A DNA stretch of 64,000 bases from Apostichopus japonicus (lineage: Eukaryota; Echinodermata; Holothuroidea; Aspidochirotida; Stichopodidae). The position numbers and the translations under genes are program-made. The notes below the pieces were generated by a model. The model ran no database searches, was not told where the DNA came from, and worked only from the letters and a program-made list of their open reading frames with translations. Location of the stretch: NCBI RefSeq assembly GCF_037975245.1, contig NC_092568.1, forward strand, positions 2,790,001 through 2,854,000. Direction: 5' to 3'. Shown here piece after piece: positions 1 through 13,672 of the stretch (its first letter is position 1; each line of letters opens with the position of its first letter).

Positions 1-1828
1 GAAAATGGTGCCTTGACAAATGATGATCTCTCGAAATTATGATTAACCTTTCAAAGAGATGCATCTTGATCTATATAGTCTTTCGAAATTTTTCGCTAAA
101 TCTTTAAGACACTCCAGGAATAAATACATGAATGGGCTGTTGCATTTATATGTGGACCATATTGAAAAAAATGAAAGAAAAAAAATAATGAAATCACAGC
201 TCACCTATTTTTAGAGAGCTTTCAGAAACAGGTAGGCAGATTGCCAAAGTTGACAACATCTTTTCTTTCTTTTCCTTTTATTTTCCTCTCTTTGTTGTGA
301 GGGGGGAGGAGGGGGGACGCGAGAGGAAGCATGATAACAACCAAAGATAATTTAAGTTGTTTTTCAGACAAAAGATAATGATCGCATAGCAAAAGAAAGA
401 TGACATGATTTTAACCACATCCTTGCATGCATTTCCAAAACAATATCGAACGGTACTTTGAAAACTAATTTCACTTCCATCTATAATTTCTGCTGTCCGA
501 AGGGACTACATCATCGTTAACCACGGAAGGTACGTCCAAAAAAGTTAAATCCATAACTGCATGCTGTCTTTCTACATCGCTTTTTTCCTTCTCATTTAAT
601 CCCGTATATCGGTACGGCTTAGTCTTCAGGAATCACCTCCTCGATAATGGTGCTGCTGTAGTAGGAATCAACCATTCTTTCTCCCTAGTTTTTTTTTTTA
701 AATTAAATTAAATTTAATGACGATCAACTTAAATACAGCGTTTTTAAGGTACAACTCATTTATTTAGAGCAAGTATCCATGTTAGCAGTTGATTTTCCTA
801 GTATTTCAAGAAATATGCATATTTTCGTTTTCACTTAATATGACTCCGACAATTTTCAACTTGATTGATGATATCCTTATTTTTTAATTTAACCAAATTT
901 AAAATTTATACTTAACCATGGAAACTTTTTTTTTTTTCTTTTTTTTTTTCTTTTTCAAGACATAAGTTATATCCCACCTCAAAATATAGAATTACGTGCA
1001 ATTATTACCAGAGAGTTTAATTTTCATGCATAGTGTCTTTTTTTGTCAATCTTTTCAAATTTATGTACTCAGGAGGAATGAAAGACAATTTTGCCTTCAA
1101 GTCTTTTCATGAAAATTGTCACAGATTCCTTAAAAGTTTAAAAGAAAAGAAGAGAAACAGAGAAACCTAATCATGTGTAAATAGAGAAAAGATTTAAGGA
1201 ACAAGGGGAGACATAAATCTGAAGCAGAATTGAGCTAAAAACAAAACTTTGAATGATTGATCGACAAAAAGATGAAATATCTTCAGCCTAAAAAGTGAAT
1301 CAAATTGGCATTGCAATTTACAAATTGATGTGTATTTGTTTTTTGTTGTTTAAATTATGGACAATCATGCAAAGATTTTAAGGGAAACAATTGTGATTCT
1401 GTTACCTTACTTTTTTCATCCTCATCTTCTGTATTTTCCTCTCTTTACATTTTTACTTGGAAGTAAGTTTTAAAGCTGCCAAGAGATCTGCCTCTTTGGA
1501 AACCAATCTGCCTGTATGTTTCTGTCAGTGTCTATTGCTGTACATGTGTCCGTCAGTTTTTTATTCCTGCGCCATTCATTCATTCATCCATCATAGATTC
1601 ACACTTTGTGGCGTTCCACGTCTTCATTTTTTTTGTGGTTTTTGTTGTCTTCTGAATGGTATATTTTTGCCCTCAAAAACCACCTCACCCATCCGCCGCC
1701 GCACTAAGCAAACTCATGTAGTTTTCATCCACTCATCCTTACGTGTCTTACCATCGTCAACGTCGTCGTTTATCAACCTTTTGACATTCAGCTCATCGTG
1801 AACAATACACGCACGCACACACATAACT
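1..1828. other. Noncoding, AT-rich
   Basis: Homopolymer T and A tracts (for example 928-956) and a GGGGGGA purine patch near 300. No gene recognised. Confidence 0.6.
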
Positions 1829-1998
1829 ATGGGTTTAGGAGCATGTTGTTTATCCAGGCCGACAGTCTCTTTCGTAACGTCAGCACGTTTGGATGGAGAT
1901 CACAGCCGGTATATTTTTGAAGGACGAGTAGAATATATATTTACCTGGGAAATGATGGACTCGGGAGGAACAAACTCTGTCAGTCGCAAAGATACTCG
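1829..1998 (+). CDS. Weak candidate first exon (MGLGACCLSRP...)
   Basis: ATG 1829 opens 56 codons followed by donor ACTCG|GTGAGC at 1999 (phase 2). The product begins MGLGACCLSRPTVSF, suiting N-myristoylation and palmitoylation, and continues LDGDHSRYIFEGRVEYIFTW. The segment is less AT-rich than its surroundings. No homology recognised and no partner exon found. Confidence 0.2.
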
Positions 1999-2111
1999 GT
2001 GAGCAAAATTTCAATTTTCGTGAGTTAGAGATGGGTCGGACCTGTTTACCATTTTGTTGTGTTGTACCTTACGGGGAACCGAGGCAGGAATATCCACCGA
2101 GCTCAACGAAC

Positions 2112-5100
2112 AGTATAAGTTTTGGTGCATTAGCTATCCACTGTACATTGTTTTATTGTATGCTGTGTGCACTTTCAAAATTATTATGTTGTCTTTCAGA
2201 AAAATCATCCCACCTATGAATTGATGATACTCCCACCCCTCCCCACCACCAACCCACCCCCTCGACCCATCCCCACCACTCGTGGTAGGTCACTCCAGTA
2301 TAATTATCGACATAATGTCCCATCTAATGGATCTAATGCAAGAACGTTGATTGGGTTATTGTTTTGATCCTTCATTATTGTTAGTATTGTTTATGTTTAG
2401 AAAAAGATTTCGTATTTTAAGTAAACTCTCTTGGATAATATAGCAACTCATAGTTTTGTGATTTAAGATGAAATGTGAAAGGTTTAAATGCCTAATCAGC
2501 TGCAGAAAGTTACATTGCTGCAGTATAGTCATCTTCATTTTCCCCTTTCTCATTATTATTATTATTTTAATTTTTTGTTAGTTCATTCAGATTTTTATTC
2601 ATTTATACTGTGAAAAGGGAAAAACTTCAGCTTAATACAACCTAAAATTATATATGTGGAAGTGTATACATAAGAGATAAAAACACTGCATATTTTTTTG
2701 GGGGGGGGTGGGGGATTTATGAGGTTTGGGAATGTCAGAGTCTGCAGATGTTGAAATGAGTAGGTTTTACCTTCCAGACAGTATTGGAAATCGGTGACAT
2801 AAAAGTGTGACATCTCAATTTGCCTTTGATGGCAGGTGCTTTAACTTTCATGTAAACATGAAAAATGTACTAAATGTGAAATATTTGTTTAGTGGACATT
2901 CATTAGCCCCCAAATCATCTTATTCTTATTTAATTTTCCCTAGTTTTGTCTTCTTTTTTTTTATCTTCTGGGAAATATTTACAATAAGCAGGTCCTGTCT
3001 CCCAAGTTTTAAACATGACAAATGATTGTAGGAATGCATTGGTGATTGAGCACACTCCAACCGAAGCAATTCATAAGGCAATCAAAATGATGATATCTCT
3101 AGCTCTGGATAAGACATTTTGACAGAAATGTTGACTTTCATAGCTTTCAATGTTTTGTAAATTGGATGTAGATAATTGGACAGAGGTTTGAAGAATTAGT
3201 TTTATGCCCAGGGCAACCAGGAAAGAAATTTCAATGTCAGCTACATGATTAATCAAATAATTTTTTTTTTTTACAATAGTTTTAAAATCTGTGTGAGTTT
3301 TTTCACATTCACTGCATGAATGTAATGGTGACTGCCTGGGCTAGGGCTGTAGGAGTCTTTAGGGTGTAGTTTGGATCAACTTTTGATGCCACATCATATT
3401 TAAGTTTCATAGCAAAGTGTTTGGTAGGTTTCCCAGTCGAGTGTTAGAAAGTGACATGTAAATTTTTCTGAATACTAACAGTCTAAAATCAGGCTGGGTT
3501 GAAATGATTTCTTTCATTTCCAACCAGTAGTGTCTACATTGAAGAAATATATTCACTTTCCATTCGTATGGGTGGGTGGGGTGAGATGGGTGGGTGGGTT
3601 GAGATGGGTAGCGCAAGGAAGAGACTTTATTTGTAACAGGTTGGGTGGAAACACTTGTGGATGTCATTAAAAAAAGAACATTTTGTAGTCTATAGTGATG
3701 TTGAGTTTAGGAGCTTAGCCTTTGAGAAATAGTGGAGGGGTGGGGTGGGGGAGGGGGAGGGGGAAGTAAGAGATGGGATTGGGGAGAGCATGGGAGGTGA
3801 CATCAAAGAGAAGCAGCATTTTAGAAGATGGTTTAGTGCCATATGAGCTGCATATTGTTGCCTTACCGTGTGCCTAACTTCCATGCCAGCCATGCACCAT
3901 CCATTGTATATTCATATTAGAAACCAGTCTGCTCGAGTTGGGAAATCACTTGTAGAATAAACCTTTTATACCACAATTTTGTCAAGTTTTTCATAACCAA
4001 AACAGTTTCATAGAACATTTGACACATCTGCATAGAGTCGCTTTAAAACTTGAATGTTTTCATGAAGAAGTAAGCGATGGATATTTTTAAGTAACCTTTG
4101 CAAAAGTAAGACATGGAAAGTTTTGTAGAGTAATGAAGACGTCATGTGACGTTGGATGGTCGTCATGTTGTCATGACGATGGTCAGATATGTATAAAGAT
4201 GGCCGGATGGTAAACTCTAGGGTAACAGTGTGTGCATGTGTGTGTGTGTGTGTGGATGGATGGTAGACAGTAACATACACAGCCAGTTCCACCCTCTTTG
4301 TAGTCCGATAGGCGTAGAGCGTGAGTTCTCTTTTCACGAGATGGGCTCATGGAGAAGAAACAGGACAAATAAAGGCCTTGAGCCGTGAGTGAAAATTCTT
4401 TTGAAAAATACATTGAAATGTTAAGCTTTCTTTATAAGTGCATGAAGAATGTTTCGGTTAGTAATATAACTTTCTGCCTACATCAAGTGGTATAAGCCTA
4501 CCCGTATGGAATATGTGAATTTCATACCTATTCTAGACTTGTTAATTTATGTATGAAGGATTTGGCTGGGTGGATTTGTTTGTTGTTCACAGTGTACGTG
4601 GTTTCTTTAGTACTGTGTTGTTTCTTTCTTCTTTTGGAAGGTGGGCAGGGCGGGGGGGGGGGGAGTCAGTTCTTTAAATGCTTTGTTAAAAACAATTTGT
4701 GACAATTTGTTGGTATTTTCATTCATGCTGTATGCATTTCACCTTATTCAATTGTTGGTGACTGACAAAAGTATGGAACGTTGACGTACAAGATAATGAA
4801 TTTTCCACCGACCCTGGAGAGTTGACATCAACGTATGATGAACGATAATTGACCATACCTTCTGATCATTGCATAGTAGTGTACACTACTCTGTGATAAA
4901 AGCATTTTGTAGAGATGGAAAACAATTTTTTTTTTCCTCATTTTAAAAACCTAAAGGGAAAAAACCATCCTTAAATGATTATTTTGAGTTCTAGAGCTAA
5001 GAGGGGTGGGGGGGGGGTGGGGAATGAAATATCATGGGATATTCTTCATCTCTTTGTACAAGCTTACATTTGAACATTAAAAACTGGTTTCATTTATTAA

Positions 5101-6394
5101 CCCCATCTCATTATTCATTAATCGGTGATCATTATCTATTTATTTTGTTTTTTTTTCTTTCTCCATATTTGTCTTCTTCTTGTGTTTTAATCATCATTTT
5201 TTTTTGTTTTTCATTGGCATCTATCAGACATTCATTCATGCTTGGTTTCTTTAAAAGGCAGATCTCAATAAATTTGTTGTAAGGTATGTAGACACAACAA
5301 GATAAAAAGAGAAAGAATATAAACATGTGTGATACAAGGACAACAAGAAAGTCAAAAAAAAGAGGAAAAAAAAGGGGGGGGGAGAGAGAAGAACTACATT
5401 ACGTTTGTCCAATCTGTAAATAAATAAATCTAACTTAATTTTCTTTAATAAGATAGTCTACATAAACATTTAGATTTAATCTGGTTGTTAGGGAAAAGGT
5501 CGTCGGATGAGTATTTTGGGTTTACTTATATATATTTTTCCATTACTTTATTTCTTTATTATTATTATTGTTATGATGATTATTATTATGATTATTATTA
5601 TTGTTACTTTTATTTACTTTCCGTGTGTTTCTGTCAGTTAGGAATTACTTGCTACATGTCATACAGTGGTGCTACTAAAAAATTGTTAACGATTTATGAA
5701 AAAAAATATGATTTTTTTTTTTTCCGAGGGGGAAATGAAAATTGTCACGGCGCCCTTTGTAAAATTCATCGGGGGCAATCAGCATGTCTTACCTGCATCC
5801 ATTGTTATCTAGTAACACTATGCTGAGGTTTTTAATCATGGGCTTTCCTAATTAATATCTATATTTTTTAATCAATCAAACATTCTCCAATCAATCAATC
5901 AACCAACCAACCAACCAAAAAAAATAATCAAAAGAAAAAAATTGGTATTATTATTTAATTTTTTTCTGTGCTGCTCATAGTGCTAGCTAGTTTGGATCAC
6001 TCTTTTTCTCCATTTTATGCTTTTTGATTTTCCCCCTCCTTGCCACAAAATCAAAATATTGACAGTTTTTCACTTAGTCTGCACTTCCATGGCTGTTGTC
6101 TTGAGCCAGCTTCTGTAATCACTCATATGATTGACAGAATCTATTTTTTTTCCTTTTTTTTTTCTTTTTGTTTCCTCAGCACAGTACATGAACTCATTAC
6201 CCATTCTCATATGTTTAAACCATTATTGCATACATTTGTATGGAAAACATTGTTGCTTCTGTAATTCTCTCAACTGGATATCATTGTGTCTTGTGTGTTC
6301 TTTTCCTACTCCATTAAACATTGCGGGCACGCATGTTATAGGTCCGTGCCATTTTTGATATGTATATATATCTTCTTTTTTGTTTTTTTTACAA
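2112..6394. other. Noncoding, low-complexity rich
   Basis: CCACCC and GGGTGG tracts (2230-2280, 3570-3610, 3736-3770), G runs at 4652-4663 and 5008-5017, a (TG)n run at 4238-4253, CAAT/CAAC short repeats at 5890-5920. No gene recognised; frames here are driven by simple sequence. Confidence 0.6.
5550..5612. repeat. (TTA)n / (ATT)n imperfect trinucleotide repeat
   Basis: TATTATTATTATTG and GATGATTATTATTATGA blocks. Confidence 0.8.
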
Positions 6395-6452
6395 ATATTA
6401 TATATATGTATATGTATATATATATATACATATATGTAAATATATATATATT

Positions 6453-6508
<56 letters not shown>

Positions 6509-6558
6509 CATACATACATATATATATATTTAGATATATATACATATATATATATTTA
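6395..6558. repeat. Imperfect (TA)n microsatellite with TTTA and CATA interruptions
   Basis: TA-rich array containing TACATACATACATA near 6504-6519. Frames through it are low-complexity artefacts. Confidence 0.95.
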
Positions 6559-7833
6559 TACTTTGCAAAAGGGCCAATCTTTTCCTGACCACCCAATTGG
6601 AATCCAACATCAACTCATATCTGGGATTCATTGGACAAACTGACACATATTACTCCTGGTGAGGGATCAAGTCCTTTATTTTTTTTCATTACACGAAAAA
6701 CTCAAAATGTGATTTTTTTTGGGGGGGGGAGTGTGTTTTTTAACTAATGCCGATGCTATAGTGTTCTTTCATCAATGAAGAAGCTTTGCTTTACGTTTTA
6801 CATCATAGTCAGTTGGGAAGGGGGAAGGGTTGGAGGAAATTTAGTACCCGGTTATGAAACCTATACCTCGTCATAAACTCTTCACCGTAGTTTTCATACT
6901 TTGCATGGCTATGTAACTAGGGAACACCAGCATGCATTCATGTGGAACATTTACTCAAAGTTTCTATCGGCAGCAGCTCATGATGTCATGCCTTCTAACT
7001 TTTATATATGTCGGCCAGCTGTGTTAATATTTCGGTCCACCTCATTGAGAGAATTGAAAATATTTTTCTCTGAACACTTTGCCCCATTTCTTATCGAATA
7101 TGAAAGTCTGCAGGTGTGGCCAAGTGCAATGGTTAATTCCCTTTTCTGCACTTGTGAAGTATGAAAGATTTGACACTAGGTTTGAGAGGGAATCTGAATG
7201 TCAAGCAGCAGTGATGGTTCTTTATACCTCAAAACAAAAACAAAAGTTGCTAATAAACCGAAACGTGGAACTGATCGTTAAATCCCACGTCCTCGTAGCA
7301 AGAAAAGAGCTTGCCACTAGAAACTGCTCTCTCTCTCTCTCTACTTCGTTATACTTAATTGCAGTTGTGTGACGATGATCTTTGAAAACATCTAATAATC
7401 CAGTGATTTGCTTCTCTCTGAGAGAAAACTGCCCCTTTTTATGACAAATAGTTGCGACATTGTAGAGTTTCATCTTCTACATGGTCAATCTGTTTTTTTT
7501 TTCGTATATATTTATATGTATATTTTTTTTTCCTCACTAATTATTTATTTTCATGTAGCAAATTAATTTTTAATCTGCTGTGATTTTTTTTTTTTTTTTT
7601 CGTTTTTTTTGAACCCAGAAGAATGAAACCACACAAACATGCATTGCTTGGAAACATAACCTCTGATTAACCAAATTGGCAATGAAAAGCTTGCAGTTCA
7701 CAGCCTCTTACTAACCTTCTCCTCTAACCACTTAAAGAAGACCTTACACTATAAGCGAATTATGCTCAACGTATAACCTGGAATAGTATGGAACGTATCA
7801 TCTGCACCAAGGATGTTTTTCTTGATTTTTTCT

Positions 7834-7893
7834 GAAGAGGATTGGGAAGAGGATGGGGAAGAGGATGGGGAAGAGGATGGGGAAGGGGGGAAG
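7834..7893. repeat. 12-bp purine tandem repeat GAAGAGGATGGG
   Basis: Four to five consecutive copies of a purine-only unit; the first copy reads GAAGAGGATTGG and the last drifts to GAAGGGGGGAAG. Confidence 0.85.
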
Positions 7894-9167
7894 AGATGAA
7901 TTTCATTTTTATAGGAGAGTGTAACACAGTGTGATTAATAATTCAAAGTATATTATCACCTAACAAAAAATTAAAGATCTTAAATTTTGCAAAAGTCGTC
8001 AAACATGTCAGTTTTGTTACAATAAGACAAATTATGGTTTGTTAGTTTGTTACTTGTATGGCAATGAAACCTAAGAGACATGTTTATAAAGTGAAATTTG
8101 CTCGATGAGAATCGCAAGGACTTTTTTCTGTGAGATAAAATGATATCATAGCAAACCTAAAAAAATAGTGATTTAATTATATCTCTTTCATCTGTGAGGG
8201 TTTGATTATGACAACACTAATTTCTGTCAAACATTCTTTGACCAAAACAACCATTTGCCCTAAACAATGTTTTACCTACTGAAGCTAAATGTTCACATTA
8301 CCACTTTGAAATATTAGTCGTGTGGTGTGACTCCCCCACATCACTAACAATTTTTTTGACCGGAAATTAAATTTAAACTTCCTCCCTCCCCCTCACACCC
8401 TCCCCTCCTTTTTTTTTTGCTCGTTTTCTTTTGATATCACAAGTGCTCTTTCTGAAATAGTTGCATGGTGTTGATATTTCGGAATTGGTCATCATACTCT
8501 CCTACACTGGATTCATTCATAACCGTGATCACTTAATCTATTTTGTCAACAGCGGTAGTAATTTTTGAGTATAATATGGTCGCCCATTTTTTTTTTTTTT
8601 TTTACTATTCGGCGAACTATTATCTCTCTCACACACTGCTACTTCCCTTTTTCCTAACCCTCCCCCCATAAATATTGTCACTGCTTTTGGTGTGACCCAC
8701 CATACACCTCTATTTTTTATTTTTCTCACTGAAACACCTACTGCTTTTAAGTTTTGAGACTTGCATGAGCTCTACACAAGATCAGCCATTTTCTTCACGT
8801 CGCCCGCCAATATTAATACACAAAAGAATCACTCGTCCGGCTCGTGGGGAATGTATCTGAAAGTACTACACATTTCAATCTCGTTTTATTATTATTTTTT
8901 TTTCCTTTACTGTCTTCATGCAACTGCTAGATTAACATGTCTCTCTTACATCCACCTTCTCTCAAAAGCAGGTAATGTGGGGGGGGGGGGGGTATCTCGG
9001 GAGTTATGTCCCGGCGGGGCTGTTTACTAACGACATATAGCACGTATCCCAAAACCATGTTTGCACCAATTAAGGTCAGCTTTTCTTAGATCATAGGCTA
9101 TTAACTATATATCAATTCGTAGCGTATTCAATACACTTTAAAAGCTTGTAGCGAGAGAATGCTTTTA

Positions 9168-9186
9168 TTACGTCATCGTTACGTCA
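9168..9186. promoter_or_regulatory. Tandem TTACGTCA sites
   Basis: TTACGTCA at 9168-9175 and again at 9179-9186, 11 bases apart (one helical turn), a half-CRE/bZIP-type palindrome variant. Confidence 0.3.
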
Positions 9187-9858
9187 TCTCAGGGATAAAA
9201 TATCTTGTCTTTAGCAATATGAAGAAGGAAGATGAAGAAGAAAACCAAAGGTGCAATATATATTGATTTATTTTTGTATTTGAAAGAAAATATATTTATT
9301 GAAACTTTTCTAAAGAACTTATTTTTATGGTCAGGTGTAGTATTTCTGGCTGTTAACATGAATGTTTGGTCATTATATTTTTCTTCCCAGAAAAAAAACA
9401 TCCTGTGATTGATGCCTTTTATGTTTTTTAGAAAAAAAGGATCATGTCTGGCATTTTTCCCCCCGCTCTTCTTGACAGTTACGCGTGACGTTTCGTTTTG
9501 ACGTTATATTAAGCACTGATCTGGCCATGAGACTGATGGTGCATCGCAGCTCTTCCGTGTCATAAAGGACAAATTGATCTTATAACCACGTGGTGTTTAT
9601 AATAGATATTTTCCCCCAAAGAAAACACACAGAGCAATACAGTATACCATCTACGTTATCCAATGCTCAATCAACACAACTGCATAAGAGAATATTCACA
9701 GACGGAATGGACAACCCTGACTTAACACACACACAAACATGTTTGTTGAAAGCCAGGTCCGAGCCTCGGGGACATTTTATATGTCACCCGGACATAAATG
9801 TAAATGTATACCCCCGGGTGAAAAAATGTCTCGTCTATATTTACGTATACAAGTAGGA

Positions 9859-9949
<91 letters not shown>
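9859..9949. repeat. (TA)n microsatellite
   Basis: About 91 bases of AT dinucleotides with two TACATA interruptions. Confidence 0.97.
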
Positions 9950-9951
<2 letters not shown>

Positions 9952-11320
9952 TACACACATACATATATATCCACACATGCAGTTCGCATTCACTTCGTTA
10001 CCCACTTACACTGTGTATATATACTGTTATTTATATGGTGTATTACCTACCCTGAGGGAAAGCTTCCATGGTTATATAATCGTCGACGCCTGTGTGCGTG
10101 TTACGTTAGCAATTCATTGACATAACTTTTCTGCTGCTGGTTCCAATGTAGCATATAGGCTGTCATGACGTTTTAGTTTATAACGGAAGTAATGGGAAGT
10201 AGTCGACATTACCACACAGGATGGTGGCTTTATCTATTGTTCCTCTAAAGGTAGATAAATTGTTGTTGTTACCCCTCTGCTCCACCAATTCAACCGTTCC
10301 GAGATGTTTTCTATTACACATCATTTATGTTATCAACGGTTACGGAAAAATAGCTTATCAAATCTTTCTACCCGTCTTGGCCTTTAAGGCTTCGTATAGT
10401 TAAATCATTTCGTTTAGGCAAAACTTTGCAGCAGTTATATACTAGTTATGGGCGGTTAGTTTTACCCATTTGTCTCACATTGCATCGCTCAAAGGGAGGT
10501 CTTAATTTCGTCAAATGGTAATCAACAGCCTTTTCCAACTCGAGGCAACAGTTGACCAGTTTTTGGAATTGAATTAACATATGCCTTTGACGTAGTTTGC
10601 ATTTATATGTAGTAAACCTGCTCTCTGTCTCTCCATGAGATGTAGTAGTAGTCGATACATCTACATAAGAGAACTATACACTAAATGAGGCGTATATGAG
10701 AACTAACGATTGCGAGAGGATGTAGGGGTTCTATCATAGAAAGGCACAGTTCGGTTATTGAGACAGTTCTTCTGCAAAGAAAAATTAAAGAGTGACAGTA
10801 TAGTGCATGACGCTATTGAATTCGATGGTCGCCCTCTTTATCTTTTCGCCCCTTTTTTCTTATTTCTTTTTGTTTCTCATCCTTTTTTTTTTGTTTCTTT
10901 ATTTTATACCTTTTTGTTTTGGCTTGCACTTTTATCAGTGATTATTTTGTTTGTAGGAAGATTAATGATCTTTAGTTTTGATGAAGTAAAGTCGGTCTAC
11001 TTTTCAACTGGAAACCTCAAACAAGTGATTATTAGTCCAATTAACATTACATATATGAACATGTAGCGAGTTTTGATTACCGTATGCCCCTATATACTTG
11101 ATTTTCGTATATATATAGACGTCAGTTCGTCACGTGGGAGTTGTGTGCACTCTTATTAAAACGATGTAGGCTGTATTACTTACACACCTATATAGAACAC
11201 ATGTCCACATGCGTTCAATTGTGGGCAAACCGTTATGAACAATTATTATGATTAAAATCGTGACACCTTAATCAATCAGTTTAGTTGCTAAAACAGTAGC
11301 AATAATTACCAAGGGTAAAT

Positions 11321-11659
11321 ATGCCACAGAAGCTTATTTACAACCATATCGATGTGAAAACCTTGCACGAACAACAGCCTTTATTAAGCCGTCTACTTTC
11401 GATACGTGTATACGATCGGAGAATTACGGGACCATGCGTGTTTTGTCGCACCCATTCCTGCTCCCGGGACCGCCATTCCCTGCCAGACAGACGAGAGTGT
11501 ACTTCGGCATCTGGTCGACCTTTCCCAAACCAGGTAGGTTTAGGTGACGGCTATAGTGCAGTCATTCATGGCGAAAGAAAGTTGTTTCGAAACCATGAAA
11601 AGAGCCGAATCAACAGCATATGTTCCCAATCTGCCAACCAAGAAATACAAAATTCATGA
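11321..11659 (+). CDS. Weak candidate ORF or 5' exon
   Basis: An open frame of 112 residues in a locally GC-rich patch (11400-11540) with an internal donor CCAG|GTAGGT at 11534. Contains CVFCRTHSCSRDRH. No family recognised; it could be a short conserved noncoding patch or a 5' exon read in another frame. Confidence 0.2.
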   Translation: MPQKLIYNHIDVKTLHEQQPLLSRLLSIRVYDRRITGPCVFCRTHSCSRDRHSLPDRRECTSASGRPFPNQVGLGDGYSAVIHGERKLFRNHEKSRINSICSQSANQEIQNS

Positions 11660-13559
11660 AAGATTTCGACCAACAACGCATAGCATCAATATTTGAATAG
11701 GTCAATAGAGTCGTTGCTGGTACTGGATTTTGAATCTGTTAACTTAAAAAAATTTATAAAATAAAAGTTGTGGGGAGAACACTATAGTACTAGTACGAAC
11801 TTAGTATATGATAAACGGACCACAGCGTCCTCACAATCGCCTATAGTTGAGTATGGATTACACAAGATGCCTTTGTGTAAGCAGTTACGTCATAAAAGAA
11901 AATCGCAACTTTCTTGATTGACTTTAGTTAGATGGGACATCTTGAGATAATCTTTAAAAAAAAACGTTATACTCAAATCGTATGATTAATGGTCTGGAGT
12001 CTTTGTCTAAACAGTGATACGATGGAAATACGTATAGTTTTGTAAGCTGCCAATGAAGCAAGGCCGGACCTAGGGTGGTGCCAACGATACTATAGCCTAC
12101 CCCGGCATCAGTTCTCACCTCTCCTGTAAAAAAAACATCGATGTCTGTTAAAGATTAGCGTTATGATATATATCATAGAAAACACGACAATCTCATCGCG
12201 ATCTAAATACCCGAGATTCGTTTACTTTATATTCAAATATACTGTGAAGAAATTATATTGAAAAACCCAAATATTTCCGCTATCGGCGTAACGCATTAGT
12301 GCTAAATTTTCAGTTATGCATATCAGCGTACGATTTCATATGATTAAGAATTAATTATTTCGATGAAATTTTATTTATCTCTACCGGTTTTTGGTTTCGG
12401 TATATATCGTGTATATTATTGTTATGTTAAAATGGCCCCCACAATCGACTGGCCCTAGCCCCCTACAAGCTAAATCCGGTCCCACAATGAAGCATCTCGA
12501 AACTCTGCTCCAAATTTATCCTCTTTCTGTGATAAGACTTCTGACCGAGTTTCTTGGGGGTAAAAACACAAGAAAAACAAGAAAACACCACAGAGTCATC
12601 AGTGCACATGTGTTTCACAAGTCGACGGCCATTTTGTTTTGCTTATTGCAGTTATACTTAGCCTACATTGAAAGTTTGTGCTTTGCACAGGGGTACTGTA
12701 GACTAATTCTACAACGGTGAGTCTCCGAATTGGATCAAATTTCCGGCGGCTGTTTCACAAAATAAGATATGACTCATAGTCATAATTTGGCATATAAAGG
12801 GTACTTTATTTAAATGTTTTTAAATTAATTTATTTTAAATTTCGTTTTGTCCTTTACTTTATAAATTCCAACGTATCTTTCGATATTTGCACAAGATGTA
12901 CATTGGTGGACTTGGAACTTAGTCCCGTACGTACGTATTTGAAGTGATTAAACCGACTAACTAATTACTTCGCATGCAGCTATATATACAGTGGCGTTAT
13001 CGTTTCTGGCGAACTGACATCTTATCAATCCCTATCTGTAAAACATGTCGATAAGTCGTATGTTTATTTTACGGACGATACAGTTGCAAAGGAACCAAGG
13101 CATAGGCATATAGAAGCTTCCTAAATGGACATTACTTTGCAGCTGACCACATCCCATCATTCACGTTAAAACAACACTATACGACTATCACGTACCAACA
13201 TTGATTTACTACATTCTTCAAGTACAGCGGTGTGTATCAGCTGTTGTACTCGCAAACTATCTTCGATGCCGCATTGCACTTTTCGTGAATGCTTGTTCGG
13301 AATTTACGATGACTATAGATTGTTTTTATACTCAGGCTCAGCCTTTCTCGTCGACCTTTTCCAAATAACAAGGGACCGCTTTTAATAAAGTTCATCGTAA
13401 ATCACTGAGTAATTCATTGCTATATACATTAGAAGTTTTTGCTGATGTGTATTAGTATGTACATCAAAAGAAGATGAAGTATCCAACAAGATTCTCTCTG
13501 AGATAGATCGTTCACGATTTGATACATATCAGTATATGGAACGCCAATAGAGACATTTG

Positions 13560-13672
<113 letters not shown>

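Larger units (their letters stand above)
6560..9858. other. Noncoding
   Basis: A 14-base G run at 8979-8992, T tracts, the purine repeat at 7834 and tandem TTACGTCA sites at 9168. No gene recognised. Confidence 0.55.
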
